A stretch of 64,000 nt of DNA from Lumbricus rubellus. Lineage: Eukaryota; Annelida; Clitellata; Crassiclitellata; Lumbricidae. Each line of letters opens with the position of its first letter. Positions within the stretch are counted from its first letter, which is position 1. Of the stretch, positions 10,159-20,980 are shown in pieces. The notes below the pieces were generated by a model. That model saw only the letters and a program-made list of their open reading frames with translations, was not told where the DNA came from and searched no databases. Location of the stretch: assembly GCA_945859605.1 (NCBI GenBank), contig OX243826.1, forward strand, positions 860,916 to 924,915. The letters run 5' to 3'. The position numbers and the translations under genes were made by a program.

Positions 10159-11942
10159 TTCATACTAAAGATGCACTTTAGTTTACTTGATATTGCCCAG
10201 TTCCCAAAATTCAGAAATGCATGCACAATCATAAAAAAACTGATTGTGCTAAGCAATTGTGAGCGAACGACTTGCTCAAGGTCTCCACAGGCGACTGTCT
10301 GAGTGGAAGCACAAACAAATGGGCTGAGAACTAAAAATCAATTCAGCTACCATTACTCAATGCAATTATTCACAGTGAAGTCACAAATTTATGTTCAACA
10401 GATGCAAGAGATGACAAAAGAAAATTCTATGGTCAGCTTCTAAAGTGTTACAGGAGTAAAGAGGGTAATTACTTTAATTCTATCTTAAAGGACAGTTTGT
10501 CAAAAATTAAACTAGTCACAGCAAAGTAATAATTCACATCTATGGCAGAAATTTTACATACATGTATGTAAGAAGTTGAATTAAGTCGGAATCTAAAGGA
10601 ATTCCAGCACGTCTAATTCAGGTCAAGACAAGGGACACACCAAGATAAACAAATTTGATCTTCACCTTCAAAAGACGAGCTGTTGGTGTTGACACAGGCT
10701 ACAATTTCATCGACACAGAAACAACCAGATGCCAGTAACTCCAGCAACTCCTAGATCAAAACCAATTGAGAATTTTTAAATCACAGGAGTGAAATCATCA
10801 TATATGCAAAATAACATGTAACTTATCAATCTTAGACTTAGCTGTAAACTTGCTATTTTGTATGCTCACCTTAAGATAAGTAAATAAACATGATTATATG
10901 TGGGATGCCCTGCATTGCCTCTCTGCCTCGTAGTGAATTATTAAATATTTAGCGGGTCTCTGCTTTGCTGTGGCAGTAACACAAAGCTGCTATTACCAGC
11001 TTTGCCAGTAGCGTATTGTCTTGCGGTCCCAAAGGAGGGAACAAGCATGCAAAATCACACTTCATACTAAAGATGCACTTTAGTTTATTTGATATTGCCC
11101 AGTTCCCAAAATTCAGAAATGCATGCACAACCATAAAAAACACTGATTGTGCTAAGCAATTGTTTGCGAACGACTTGCTCAAGGTCTCTATACAGCGACA
11201 ATCTGAGTGGAAGCACAAACAAATAGGCTGAGAACTAAAAATCAATTCAACTACCATTACTCAATGCAACTATTCACAGTGAAGTCCCAAATTTATGTTC
11301 AACAGATCCAAGAGATGACAAAAGAAAATTCTATGGTCAGTTTCGAAAGTGTTACAGGAGTAAAGAGGGTAATTACTTTAATGCTATCTTAAAGGACAGT
11401 TCATCTGAAATTATACTAGTCACAACATAGTAATAATTCACATCTATGGCAGAAATTTTACATACATGAAAGAAGTTTAATTAAGTCGGAATCTAAAGGA
11501 ATTCAAGCACGTCTAATTCAGGTCAAGACAAGGGACACATAAGCTACCAAGGTAAACAAATTTGATCTTCACCTTCAAAAGACGAGCTGTTAGTGTTGGC
11601 ACATGCTACAATCTCATCGACACAGATGCCAGGAACTCCAGCAGCTCCTACATCAAAACCAATTGGGAATTTTTTAAATCACAAGAGTGAAATCATCATA
11701 TGTGCAAAATATCATGTAACTGACCAATCTTAGACTTAGCTGTAAATTTGCTATTTTGTATGCTCACCTTAAGATAATTAAAATGAACGATAAAAGTTTG
11801 TTAAATAAACATGATTATATGTGGGACGTCCTGCATTGCCTCTCTGCCTCGTAGTGAATTATATGGTGGGTCTCTGCTTTGCTGTGGCAGTAACACGAGG
11901 CTGCTATTACCAGCTTCGCCAGTAGCGTATTGTCTTGCGGTC
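10150..11942. repeat. Tandem duplication of a ~0.9-kb unit
   Basis: Sequence from about 10150 to 11030 is repeated, with small differences, from about 11050 to 11942 (offset about 902 bp at the left and 910 bp at the right). Matching landmarks are CACTTCATACTAAAGATGCA at 10156/11058, TCGGAATCTAAAGGAATTC near 10590/11490, and CAGTAGCGTATTGTCTTGCG near 11008/11920. A LINE fragment sits at each outer edge, minus at 9943-10158 and plus from 11943, so the unit is bracketed by the same LINE family facing outward. No gene is evident inside. Confidence 0.85.
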
Positions 11943-12512
11943 CCTATCTCATGATGCCGCTGTGGTCCTTGTCCACGCCTTTGTAACCAGCAGAACGAAT
12001 CACTGCTCAGTTCTTGCTGCTAGCCACGCATCTAGCTTAATAGGGATTCTTGACCGGGTCATGCGCTCTGCTGCTCGGTTTATTGGTCATATTCCAAAAT
12101 TTGGCCCGATCTCTGCTTACATGTGTGATGCTTTGCACTGGCTTCCAGTCTCACAGCACATCTCATACAGAATAGCAGCACTTGTCTGGCGGTGCCTCAC
12201 TGGTAGTGCCCCGTCCTACTTATCTGATCTATGTCTGTGACATAGCCTCCCGTCGAGCTTTACACTCTTCGGCCAATGGGGAGCTGGTGGTCCCTCGAAT
12301 CTGCTCTGCTACCAGACTGCGTTGAGCCTTCTCGGTTGTTGGCCCGTCCACATGGACCGACCACAGAGAACGAATGCCTCTGCACTAGGGTGGTTGCATC
12401 TCTAATAGAAAATTTTCAACTTAGGATGTCACATTTCTCCAACCCGCCATTCCGTGCCAATTGGTCTAAAACCTATGTAGCCCAAAAATTATCAGAATTG
12501 AAAAGTATTTAG
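11935..12512 (+). pseudogene. LINE RT C-terminal fragment
   Basis: The frame 11935-12240 contains VLVHAFVTSRTNHCSVLAAS, LDRVMRSAARFIGHIPKFG, YMCDALHWLPVSQHISYRIA and LVWRCLTGSAPSYLSDLC, the conserved C-terminal blocks of a CR1/L2-type LINE. A frame shift follows and 12276-12360 continues the 'GELVVPRI.SATRLR' style end. No endonuclease or catalytic FADD core is present, so it is a 5'-truncated remnant. Confidence 0.8.
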
Positions 12513-12887
12513 GACTTGCACAACGTCGTTGAAGTTTAGTATTTTACAAATAATTGTCGTAATTTCGAGCATAAGTATTATTTACTTTAATTTTTTATAA
12601 TTGTGGTTTACTGACAGAAATACCTTATGATTTTTACTTAGGCACAGCTGAAAATTATATTCTACAATGTTCTTGTCATCAGTGATTGCTAATTATTTCT
12701 TTTTGTGAGCATTTTAGCGGTAATTGACAAGTGAGGAAATTCCTGCGAACAATGATCTATTCTATCCAATATTATGATCTTTTATTAGTTGCAATTCAAG
12801 TCATCAATGCACTATCGTACACAATACACGTGGTCTTACATGCATTAGGCCTATTAGGCTATTATTATATCTTAGGCTGTAGGCTAT
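12513..12887. other. No gene recognised
   Basis: AT-rich spacer up to the target duplication of the foldback element at 12897. Confidence 0.5.
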
Positions 12888-12896
12888 ACTGTATAG

Positions 12897-13326
12897 GGTT
12901 TGCGGACGTTTCGTCCACGGACGATTCGTCCACGGACGATTCGTCTAGCGGGGGTTGAGTAAAAACTGATTGATGAAAAGAATTCTTGTAACGTGAAAGC
13001 GGGATTAATGAAAATATGTTTTCTTCAAATGGAAGTGGGATTGATGGAAAGATTTCATTGCTTAAAGACAAGTTTTGAGGTGAAAAAATTTAGTTTTTAA
13101 TCGAAATTGGATGAAAAAACGTAGTTTTTGCCTAAATAGAAGCTGGAATGACGAAGCAATTTCTTTCCAAAATGGAAGTTGGATCTACGAAGAATAGTTC
13201 TTGCTCAAATACATGATGGAACGATTACTTGAACGCGTGTCTAAACGGAAGCTGGATTTATTCAATTTATTCCTTGTGACGAATCGTCCGTGGACGAATC
13301 GTCCGTTGACGAAACGTCCGCATACG
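12897..13326. mobile_element. Small foldback element with 9-bp target duplication
   Basis: The outer arms are tandem 15-bp repeats of ACGGACGATTCGTCC (12904-12945) and its complement (13275-13317), with TGCGGACGTTTCGTC at the outermost edge on both sides. The element is bracketed by ACTGTATAG at 12888-12896 and 13327-13335, a perfect 9-bp duplication. The inner part (12965-13260) holds degenerate copies of the AAATGGAAGCTGGAT-TGAA motif seen in the large element at 54580-57995. There is no coding capacity. Nine-bp duplications with arms made of short tandem repeats are the defining features of foldback (FB/TU-like) elements. Confidence 0.85.
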
Positions 13327-13335
13327 ACTGTATAG

Positions 13336-14185
13336 TATCTCATACATTAAAACAATATATTATGTAGAATAGATCTACAGTGTTCTGATGCAAAGGTTCC
13401 ATGTAAATGCTTGTGTTCCAAACAACGATATCCTTGCTGTCCCTTCCTGCTCAACCTGCTTCATCATGTTTTTATCTTCACCACTTGAACATGCTGTGCT
13501 TGTTCATTGGTCAACTTGTTTCCAACAACGCCATGCATAATTAGTATTAACATATACAGCAGTATAGGGACATTATTTCAATGTTTTCATATAATATTGA
13601 GAAGGCGATGCCGATTACAGTAGCGCTAGTGGTAATATCGCAAGTTAGGGGACAGAGAAGAGCTTCAAAGGTTCCAAAGCCCCCATCATGAGTAGACATT
13701 CTCGCAGAGAACTTCTCAAAGTACTGTTCCATCATCATAAGCGTGAACAACTTGGCATCAGGGACAGTATCACTCAGACTACTAAGCATGCAGCTTCTCA
13801 TTTTGGTCAAAGCCAAATTTTTAACAAAGCTCCAACTCAGGAGACTGAGCATAATTTGGAAGTTGCATACCGGTAAGGCTTAGAGAAGCTAACATCGGCT
13901 GCAAACCCCTCCATAACAGTAACCTACCTAAATGGATGACGAGAGCAATTTACTGCATGAAGATGTTGCTATTTCAAGATGGTTAGGCCTACCGTCTAGG
14001 CTACAGCAACGATTGTATTCATAGAGTCGATCATCTTATGGCGAATATGTGTGGGAACATCCGAAAACAATTATTAGTCTGTTTGGGACATGCATCTACA
14101 TGGCCGCCATTAGTTTCAAACCCCATCAGCAACCACTGCTCCTAGGAACGATCTAATACTGCTGTGTAATCTCTCTTTATATCCG
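13336..14185. other. No firmly supported gene
   Basis: Open frames occur on both strands at 13547-13876 but none has a recognised domain. CAAAGCTCCAACTCAGGAGACTGAGC near 13826 is locally palindromic. Confidence 0.35.
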
Positions 14186-14189
14186 CAGA

Positions 14190-14668
14190 AGGTCATTGCT
14201 GATACCGCTGTGGCACCCTTTGGTCGAAATCTTTGGTATTTATCCAAGCTGTTGGCAGGCTTGGGATTCTTTGTGAATCACAATGACGAGTCATTGGAAG
14301 AGAAGAAGTTGATCGTAGCAGTTCTAATGGACAAAGAAGGTTCTCAGATCCCCAAATGTATAGCATACAACAACTCTTCTCCCAACCATTCGCAAAATAG
14401 ACTAGGCCGACATCATTTCGTGACAAATTCAACTCGTGGCCTGTTCTGCATCTTGAAGCTAATAGTTGCACATCTGGAACACGATCCAAGTGGTCCGATA
14501 AATCATGAAGACTGCATGAAGAGCTCAACAGGCTGCAGATCCATAAAGGTTATCAGTGATCTAGTTGAGCGTGGTATCACCCTTATTCAGCATTTCAATG
14601 CCTCAAGTACAAGGAATGAGCAACAAAAACAATTTCTATCAGAAGTTGTAGGAGATCATCGCAACTAG
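14190..14668 (+). CDS. Uncharacterised protein, C-terminal exon or transposon-derived remnant
   Basis: A 152-codon frame starts at an ATG at 14210, but the frame is open a little upstream and a good acceptor (tttatatccgcag) ends at 14189, so it may be a last exon. Near its end it reads SIKVISDLVERGITLIQHFN and NEQQKQFLSEVVGDHRN. That 'DxxERGxxLIQxFN...TxNExQxQFLxxVVxxHR' pattern recalls a family of uncharacterised, often multicopy invertebrate proteins that I associate with mobile DNA, from memory only. Function is unknown. The 111-residue minus-strand frame over the same bases is taken as its shadow. Confidence 0.4.
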
Positions 14669-15023
14669 TTCTCGGCACAAACAAAAGATAGTGCCGTAAA
14701 GCCTTCAAGGTCACATTGACATTGATTACGTACCTCAGCAGCAATAATAATAATTGCAATCTTAATCATCAAACCGTATAATCATTGGTAATCATGCATA
14801 CAAAAATCTCGTTGCATTGTATTGAATTCTGATTTGAAGATGCATGCTCTATTATGCCTACAATTCAAGTTTTCGCTTCTTTTAAACATGGCAAAACTTT
14901 GATGGTGTTGTGCAAGTCCTAAATATTAATATTTTCTTATGCAAATTTTTGTGTGTTGTTTCCGGAGGGAATATCACCAAATGGAAACTTGGAGAACAGT
15001 AGATTCCAACTTTCATTCTTAAC

Positions 15024-15420
15024 GACCACCCTAATGTATGTACATGTATGTATGCATGTATGCGAAAACATACTTCTATATGAGATTGTGAAGTTTTATG
15101 CATGTATGCATGCATGTATGTATGTTTGTATGTATGAATGTATGTATGTATGTATAATTATATGCTTGAATGTATGTATGCATGTATGACTCTGTATGTG
15201 TGTATATATTTACGCGTACGTATGCATGTATGTACGTAGTACGTATACGTATGTATGTACGTACGTATGTATGTATGCATGTATGTATGCATGTATGAAA
15301 TATATGTACATACAATACATATATACATACCTAACTACATACATATATACATTCATACTTACACACATGCATAGCTACATACATACATACGTACATGCAT
15401 ACATACATACCTACAAATAC
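15024..15420. repeat. TATG/CATA microsatellite that switches strand
   Basis: TATG (with TACG and TTTG variants) runs from about 15034 to 15300, then CATA (with CTAC variants) from about 15300 to 15420. The two halves are complementary and can fold back. All open frames here are repeat-driven. Confidence 0.9.
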
Positions 15421-15692
15421 AATTATGCCGTCCTCTTGGGTCCTCTGATCGGCTTGATCTCTTTGTCCCCCGAGTCAGGACCGCCATGGCTAAATCCAGA
15501 TCATTTGCCTGCATTGGTCCTTCACTATGGAATAGGCTTCCCCCATCAGTTCGCTCTGCCATCCTCTCTGGTAGTGTATCCTCGTCTTTCTCTCGTCTAA
15601 AAACTTGCCTGTTTTCTAGGGGTTGTACGCACTGGGAGCGCTTCAGAAAGGCTCTTGCTGCGAGAAGCGCTTTATAAATGGTCAGATACAAT
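15421..15692 (+). pseudogene. LINE 3' end (RT C-terminus and tail)
   Basis: The frame at 15486-15677 begins MAKSRSFACIGPSLWNRLPP and goes on through SSSFSRLKTCLFSRGCTHW, the last conserved block of the main LINE family, and ends in the tail GCGAGAAGCGCTTTATAAATGG. The copy starts abruptly after the microsatellite with TCCTCTGATCGGCTTGATC. The same tail recurs, inverted, at 23560. Confidence 0.85.
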
Positions 15693-15886
15693 ACAGTACC
15701 ATACATACATACATACATACATACATACATACATACATACATACATACATACATACATACATACATACATACATACATACAAACATACATACATACATAC
15801 ATACATACATACATACATACATACATACATACATACATACATACATACATACATACATACATACATACATACATACATACATACAC
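15693..15886. repeat. (CATA)n microsatellite
   Basis: About 47 nearly perfect CATA units with one CAAA interruption at 15779. It directly follows the LINE tail and may have grown from the retrotransposon's terminal repeat. Tyr-Ile-His-Thr and Met-Tyr-Val-Cys frames here are artefacts. Confidence 0.95.
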
Positions 15887-15897
15887 TGAACCAGAAT

Positions 15898-15962
15898 GTA
15901 TACATATGGGGGGTAATGGCGGGTCGGGGGTAATGGGCCGGGGTGGGTGGGTAATGTCCTAG
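15898..15962. repeat. G-rich GGGGTAATG(TCC) repeats
   Basis: Four imperfect copies of GGGGGTAATGGC/GTCC, ending GGGTAATGTCCTAGACCC. Related motifs occur at 49820-49920, 54165-54280 and 59045-59190. Confidence 0.6.
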
Positions 15963-16756
15963 ACCCATTAGAAGCAGTTCATATTACTGTAGACTAATAA
16001 TTTACTGTAAATTGATACAGCTGGAATGTAATGAGCCAGTGTTGCTACGTATTGGATACATGTAATTGAAGTAGTTTGAGCTTGTAGCCTGGACAACTAA
16101 GTCACAACTTAGGCCTATAATGGTGCGTAATCAACATCTCAATAAAAATTAATTTTGGTCTACGAACAGTGCTTAAAGTGTGGAAAAATAAGTGCCTGGA
16201 TGCCCCTTACCTTCTAGGCTGTTTGGCCAATAAGTGGCAGGACGGCATTCAGATTTTCAAATAAGTGCATGGACGCCGTCCATGACCGTCCTGCCACACT
16301 GTAAGCCATGTCTACGAATCTATACAGGCACTATTCTAACATTTCCCAAAGCGGTCTATATGTTTGGGGTGAATAAAACGCTTTGTTTTCTTTCTGCAGC
16401 GATGGTCTATGTACAATTGTACATGTACCCTCCTGTGGCTAGCGTCAGTTTAAACTGACGGTTATATTTGGGCCTACAACGGCCTACCTATGCAATATTT
16501 TTTAAAAATCTGGGTGAATAAGTTGGTTTTGGGTATAGACAAACACGAAAATGTGAAATAGACAATTAATTTCTGTCATGGGTTGATATGGGTTAATCCG
16601 AATTCATTCGTTTGCTATTATAATAATTATACTGTCCGATAGACCCTCCCCCTAAATTTCGGGCTGTCGATGTGCACGAGGAGCTGCTGGATTGCAGTCA
16701 TCATCCTCCAAGGTAGAGTAGATTTCTAGAAGGGCGCTCAATATAGGTTCGGAATT
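15963..16756. other. No gene recognised
   Basis: Short local inverted repeats occur (GCATTCAGATTTTCAAATAAGTGCATGGACG with GGCGTCCATGACCGTCC, 16200-16300; CGTCAGTTTAAACTGACG at 16444), but no coding region. Confidence 0.45.
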
Positions 16757-16979
16757 AAATAGGCTAAGTATAGATTGATAGTGGATACTTGCATTCGGTC
16801 TTTAATATTTTTATGTCTATTTTCAGACAGCATTTGCAGGTGAGGCCCGTGCAGGAGCACCCCTTTAGAAGTTCCGCCTCGGTGATAATAGTCTGCGGCT
16901 CTGTAAGTCTTGCAATCGTGGTTAGTAGCTCCTCTAAGCTGATTTCGTCTTCTAAAAATACAGCAACCACACAAGAAGT
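16757..16979 (-). CDS. Possible exon of a cysteine-rich secreted protein (DUF4773-like)
   Basis: On the minus strand a frame reads VFLEDEISLEELLTTIARL, ITEAELLKGCSCTGLTCKC and CLKIDIKILKTEC. The spacing C-x-C-x4-C-x-CC then a later C resembles the start of DUF4773 domains of arthropod and other invertebrate secreted proteins. The frame closes soon after (stop near 16761), or splices at a GTATCC following the last cysteine. An acceptor-like TTTACAGCAG lies at the upstream edge. No matching exons were identified on either side, so this is tentative. Confidence 0.3.
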
Positions 16980-17239
16980 GCTGCTGTAAATTCATAATCT
17001 TAAATCAACAGCAAATGATAATTATCAATCTAAACAACTTCAACTTATTTATTGATCCCAAGAATATCAAACAGGCAATTATGCATTCATAATAGTACAC
17101 AAAAATGATTAATTGCAGTTAACAATTGCGATGGTAAAGCTTAGTGTACAATCATTACTGTGAAATGTAGGAAGCAATAGGCTACCCGAAGGGAGTGATC
17201 CCGCCATTGGGGCCTAATTACCAAAGAAAAAGTCTTCAT

Positions 17240-17500
17240 TTTAATATGATAAATGACAATAGATCCGGAAACAGATGGAAATGGTAATTTCTGTCATATC
17301 CTGTTCTCCAAAAGCATTGCGTATGAAAATTTGAAAGCGTCTCTAGTAGGGTGAACTGTTCAGAAAGGTTCGCAGTATGCAGCGTCCATTGAGAAGAAGC
17401 AGGTTTTGAGACGAGCGAAGGAAGACGAGAGAATGCCGGGAATTTATCGGCATGACTGTTTTTAAGGAATTTTTTATGACTGTACAATTCCTTCTTTTCC
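17240..17500 (-). pseudogene. LINE 3' fragment
   Basis: In a minus-strand frame the piece ILSSSFARLKTCFFS is followed by stops and tail sequence GAACAGTTCACCCTACTAGAG. It corresponds to the C-terminal 'SSxFSRLKTxLFSRG' block and tail of the fragment at 47640-47850 (GAACGGTTCACCCTATAGTAGAG). It is short, stop-riddled and dead. Confidence 0.6.
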
Positions 17501-17569
17501 TGCCCATCCTCCATGGTAAATTAGGCTACTTCCAATCGGGGGACAATGACCTGTTTTGATAGCTTTAAC

Positions 17570-18037
17570 TAGGGCTGCCAACCGTCCCGGATTCGCCGGG
17601 ACAGTCCCGGAATCGGCCCTTGCGTCCCGTGTCCCGGATTGATCTCAAATTGTCCCGGAATTTGTGGTAGAGATGCACTTGACAATATGTTGTTATTTTG
17701 CTTACTAAACTCGGCAAGTTGTGTTGATTTTGCGTTCTGCGTTCTATTAAACCTAACGTTGTGGGCTGAATGTCGAATTTCAGACAGCTCTTGGGTCAAG
17801 TCTTTGAAAACTTTACAAACCACTGACACACGATCAGTAGAGTATTGTGTCCTATGTAGGTCTACTGCTAGTCCGTTCTAATGCTTTTTGAAAGATGAGG
17901 TGCTGATGTCCACGACTGTACATAGTCCTATATGCAATGTATGTGCACGGACACTCGGACAGTGTAAATTGGTACAAATGTCATATCTGGTGACTGCGGG
18001 CGTCCCGGAATGGCAAAGTCAAGAGTTGGCAGCCCTA
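17570..18037. mobile_element. hAT-like MITE with 8-bp target duplication
   Basis: The inverted ends TAGGGCTGCCAAC (17570) and GTTGGCAGCCCTA (18037) are flanked by GCTTTAAC at 17562-17569 and 18038-18045. The sub-terminal region carries several TCCCGGA motifs in both orientations. There is no transposase; the small frames within are incidental. Its 8-bp duplication and TAGGG ends match the MITE at 53228. Confidence 0.9.
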
Positions 18038-18434
18038 GCTTTAACCGTACAGACGTGCCTCTACAACCGCACAAATCCATTTAGAACTGCACATTTTGTG
18101 TACAACTGCACGTGTAAGAAGCCCTGCTAAGCGTCGTGGTGCAAACTAGAGATGAATATTTTTGTTCACATAGTAAATCAAACAAGAGATTTGGCACAAA
18201 GCCTACTTTGAAAATGTCCTGAGAGAAAGATTTAGCAATAGGGAGTTCGCAGATTTGGACTTTGACCCCAATCGCAGCCATTTTCCAAAATGTCAAAACA
18301 TTCACATTTAGGGGCTAGGACTCCAAAGTGAACTAGTTTTCACTAAGCCGCTGCGCTATTTAGACCGAACAGAAGGAGAAAGCAGAGAAGAGAGACGGAG
18401 AGAACAAAAAATATAGTAGCTTATCAAAGTCCAG

Positions 18435-19372
18435 CCGAAACTCTAACAACAGCATCACGCAAAAGCTTAACACGAGGACATTATCAGTCAATCGGTAAAG
18501 CTATCTCTTCTAAAATTGCCAAGAATATCGGTATTATAAAACGAGCTTCCTTCTTGCTGCCTCCCCATGTTAGGCTAACCCTTTATTATACACTCATCTA
18601 CCCTTATCTTACCTACTGCAATATAATATGGGCATAAACTTATAAATCCAATTTACAAAGGCTAACAATACTACAGAAACGTGTTATTCGTTATGTGGCT
18701 ATTGTTCCATACAATTCTCATACTCATCAGCTATTTCTGGAATTTAAGTTACTAAAAATTGAACAAATTCGGACGGTTCAGATAGGTGAATTTTTTTTCG
18801 ATATGAGCACAACTTGTTACCAGTAGCGTATAGACAAATGTTCTTCCGTGCCTCTGATTTTCATTCCTATTCCACAAGAAGTTCAAATTTGTATAGACAA
18901 CCATTTGCTCATACTAACACTCGTTTATTTTCGATCAGATATACTGGTGCTAATATTTGGAACAGTATCCCCTCAGCTATCAGTCAATTACATGGTATTC
19001 ATATCTTCAAGAAACGCCTACGTTGTTATATTATCAATCGAACTGCTTGAATTAGTGTGTTGAATTTGGTGTGTTAGTTAAGTGTTAGTTAAGTGTTAGT
19101 TAAGTGTTAGTTAAGTTGTGTTATCTATCCTCTATTAATAAGTTTCTGTCCTGATTATATTTCTATTTCTGCCATCGCTTAAACCGGCTGTCATGTCCTA
19201 TTATGCCTTGCAATTCAATGATTACTGGGTGGCCCATTTAGCGGGATTTCCATCCTTTCCGGGTCTCCCCTTGATACCCCTAAATATGTACAATTCCCTG
19301 TTCACTGCCTTGATTGTTTTTTGGGGTGCATATTCAGGAAATAAACTGATTTGATTTGATTTGAATCGTTTA
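18435..19372 (+). pseudogene. 5'-truncated CR1-like LINE copy with (TGATT)n tail
   Basis: Starting near 18490 one frame reads AKNIGIIKRASFLLPPHVRL, then LYYTLIYPYLTYCNIIWA, then a stop, then LQRLTILQKRVIRY, the region after the RT core as in the LINE at 50198-52310 (YYALIFPYLSYCIIAWG, LEILQKRAIRV). Later frames hold YSTRSSNLYRQPF and GANIWNSIPSAIS. It ends with AATAAACTGATTTGATTTGATTTG, a typical short tandem 3' tail. Several stops and frame shifts mark it as inactive. Confidence 0.8.
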
Positions 19373-19649
19373 CGTACAAACTCAGTCATAAAATCAGTGA
19401 CTCAATGACAGGTGGACAGTCTATCTGCCAATCAGTCAGTCACAGGTTGAGTGTTGCACAAGACCTGTGATGACTCGTGTTTATGTCTCTAGTTGTTTGT
19501 ATAATTAATGCAATGCTACAGAGGAGTTTTATGCTGAACTTCAGCTCCAGACGTTGTAAGAAAAAATTGTGATAACAGGAGTTTACTGCAATTTTATTTT
19601 AAATAAGGTGCAAATATATCTACTGGGCACGCGACCTCACTGAACTTTC

Positions 19650-20195
19650 TCTTTGAGTCTCTCGCAACCACGGCTCCCACGATTGAATGGCTGAAATAGT
19701 AGTCTTACTGAAGTTCAGTCACACATAAACACCCACACAGTCATCCACCTTTTCACACTCACTGGCTCACTAACTAACTCACCCACTCACTCACGCACTC
19801 AATCACTCACACTCAGCACTCAGACACTCACTGAGTCGCTCGCTCACTGACTGACTCACTCACTCAGCACTCACTCACTCAATCAATCAGCACCGAGACA
19901 CACACATCCACGTTTGCTCACTCACTGACTCACTAACTCACTCACCCACTCACTGACCCACTCACACACTCAATCACTCATACTCAGCACTAACTCAGCA
20001 CTCACTCACTTACTCAGCACTCGCTTACACACGCAATTACCAAATAACTCAGCACTCACTCAGTCACTCCGTCACTCACTCAATCACTCATACACTCACT
20101 GACTCACTCGCCCACTGACTCACTCACTCACTCAGCACTCACTGACTCACTCAGCACTGAGGCACTCAGATCCACGCTCACTCACTCGGCGTTAC
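19650..20195. repeat. Degenerate (ACTC)n array
   Basis: ACTCACTCACTGACTC and CAGCACTCACTC motifs fill about 540 bp, with no coding meaning. It lies immediately 3' of the signal-peptide exon at 20340-20208 and would be intronic if that gene is real. Confidence 0.85.
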
Positions 20196-20207
20196 TCGTC
20201 GACTAAC

Positions 20208-20340
20208 CTCCTGGCAAGACTTCCTCGTCTGTTTCCGATTTCGTTATCGCGACTTCTTTTTTGCCTGGAGGACCAGCATCTGCGAGTGCGACGAAGCATA
20301 CTACCATCAAAAGCAAGCCAAAGATTTTTGCCAGCGCCAT
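20208..20340 (-). CDS. First coding exon of a secreted protein (or a 45-residue secreted peptide)
   Basis: From an ATG at 20340 the frame reads a textbook signal peptide, MALAKIFGLLLMVVCFVALA followed by DA, then GPPGKKEVAITKSETDEEVL and PG. The exon can end at AGGAG|GTTAGT (last base 20208), a good donor leaving phase 1. If unspliced, the frame instead ends in GGT TAG, giving a 45-residue peptide with C-terminal LPGG. No downstream exon was identified: the next 540 bp are an ACTC array, and beyond lies LINE debris. The overlapping 62-residue frame in another phase lacks a signal peptide and is ignored. Confidence 0.5.
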
Positions 20341-20489
20341 CTTTCGAAGTGATGATGTTCAACTGTGAGTTCAAATACAATCACATTCCTTTAGAAATAA
20401 TATTATCCTCTGGCAAAATATTATAAGCTTATACTGATTACACGCAGAACAAGATCTGCGCAGTTCTAATTAATATTACACGCGGCGAG

Positions 20490-20980
20490 CAAAGCGACCA
20501 GAAGACTCTTAGGCTCTCTGATCGGCTTGACCACTTTGTTCCCAGCGTCAGAACTACCGTGGTTCAATCCAGTTCATTTGTCAGTAAATGCAACACCGCC
20601 CAAGCTGTTCTCAATTTCACAAACTGCCGAAGACTGTTTTTTTCGCTTGAGCCAATGAATTTTTTTTAGCTCACTTTTGGAGGCCCCCAGATTCCGAAGG
20701 CCCTAAGCAGTTGCTTAGTTGGATTACATGTAAATCCAGCCCTGCCTCTTAGTAGCTGCGGTACCTTAAAGGGGCGCTATATAAATTATGATTGATCGAT
20801 AGGTTCTTCAACTTCCTCACTATGAAATGGGCCCCCTCCATCAGTTCTATCTGATGGTGTTTTCTCATCTTTCTCTAGCCTCAAAACTTCCTTTTCTCTC
20901 GAGGTTGCACGCAATGGGAGCATTTCTAAAAAGCACTTGTTGATTTTCAGTTTTGCGTCGCTGTGTGAAAACGAAGACCA
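20490..20980 (+). pseudogene. LINE 3' end pieces
   Basis: TTAGGCTCTCTGATCGGCTTGACCAC at about 20508 corresponds to the start of the fragment at 15421 (GTCCTCTGATCGGCTTGATC) and continues with the 'VPSVRTTVVQSSSF' block. The sequence near 20820-20935 resembles the later 'PPSVLSDGVFSSFSSLKTSFSLEVARNGSI' block. Between them lies GGGGCGCTATATAAATTATG, another LINE/SINE-type tail. The order suggests two overlapping partial copies. Confidence 0.55.

Noticed and set aside
15359..15968. Open frames of up to 175 codons rich in MYVC or YIHT
   Set aside because: They translate the CATA/TATG microsatellite on both strands.
16444..16461. Palindrome CGTCAGTTTAAACTGACG
   Set aside because: Isolated 18-bp palindrome with no neighbouring structure; it could be chance.
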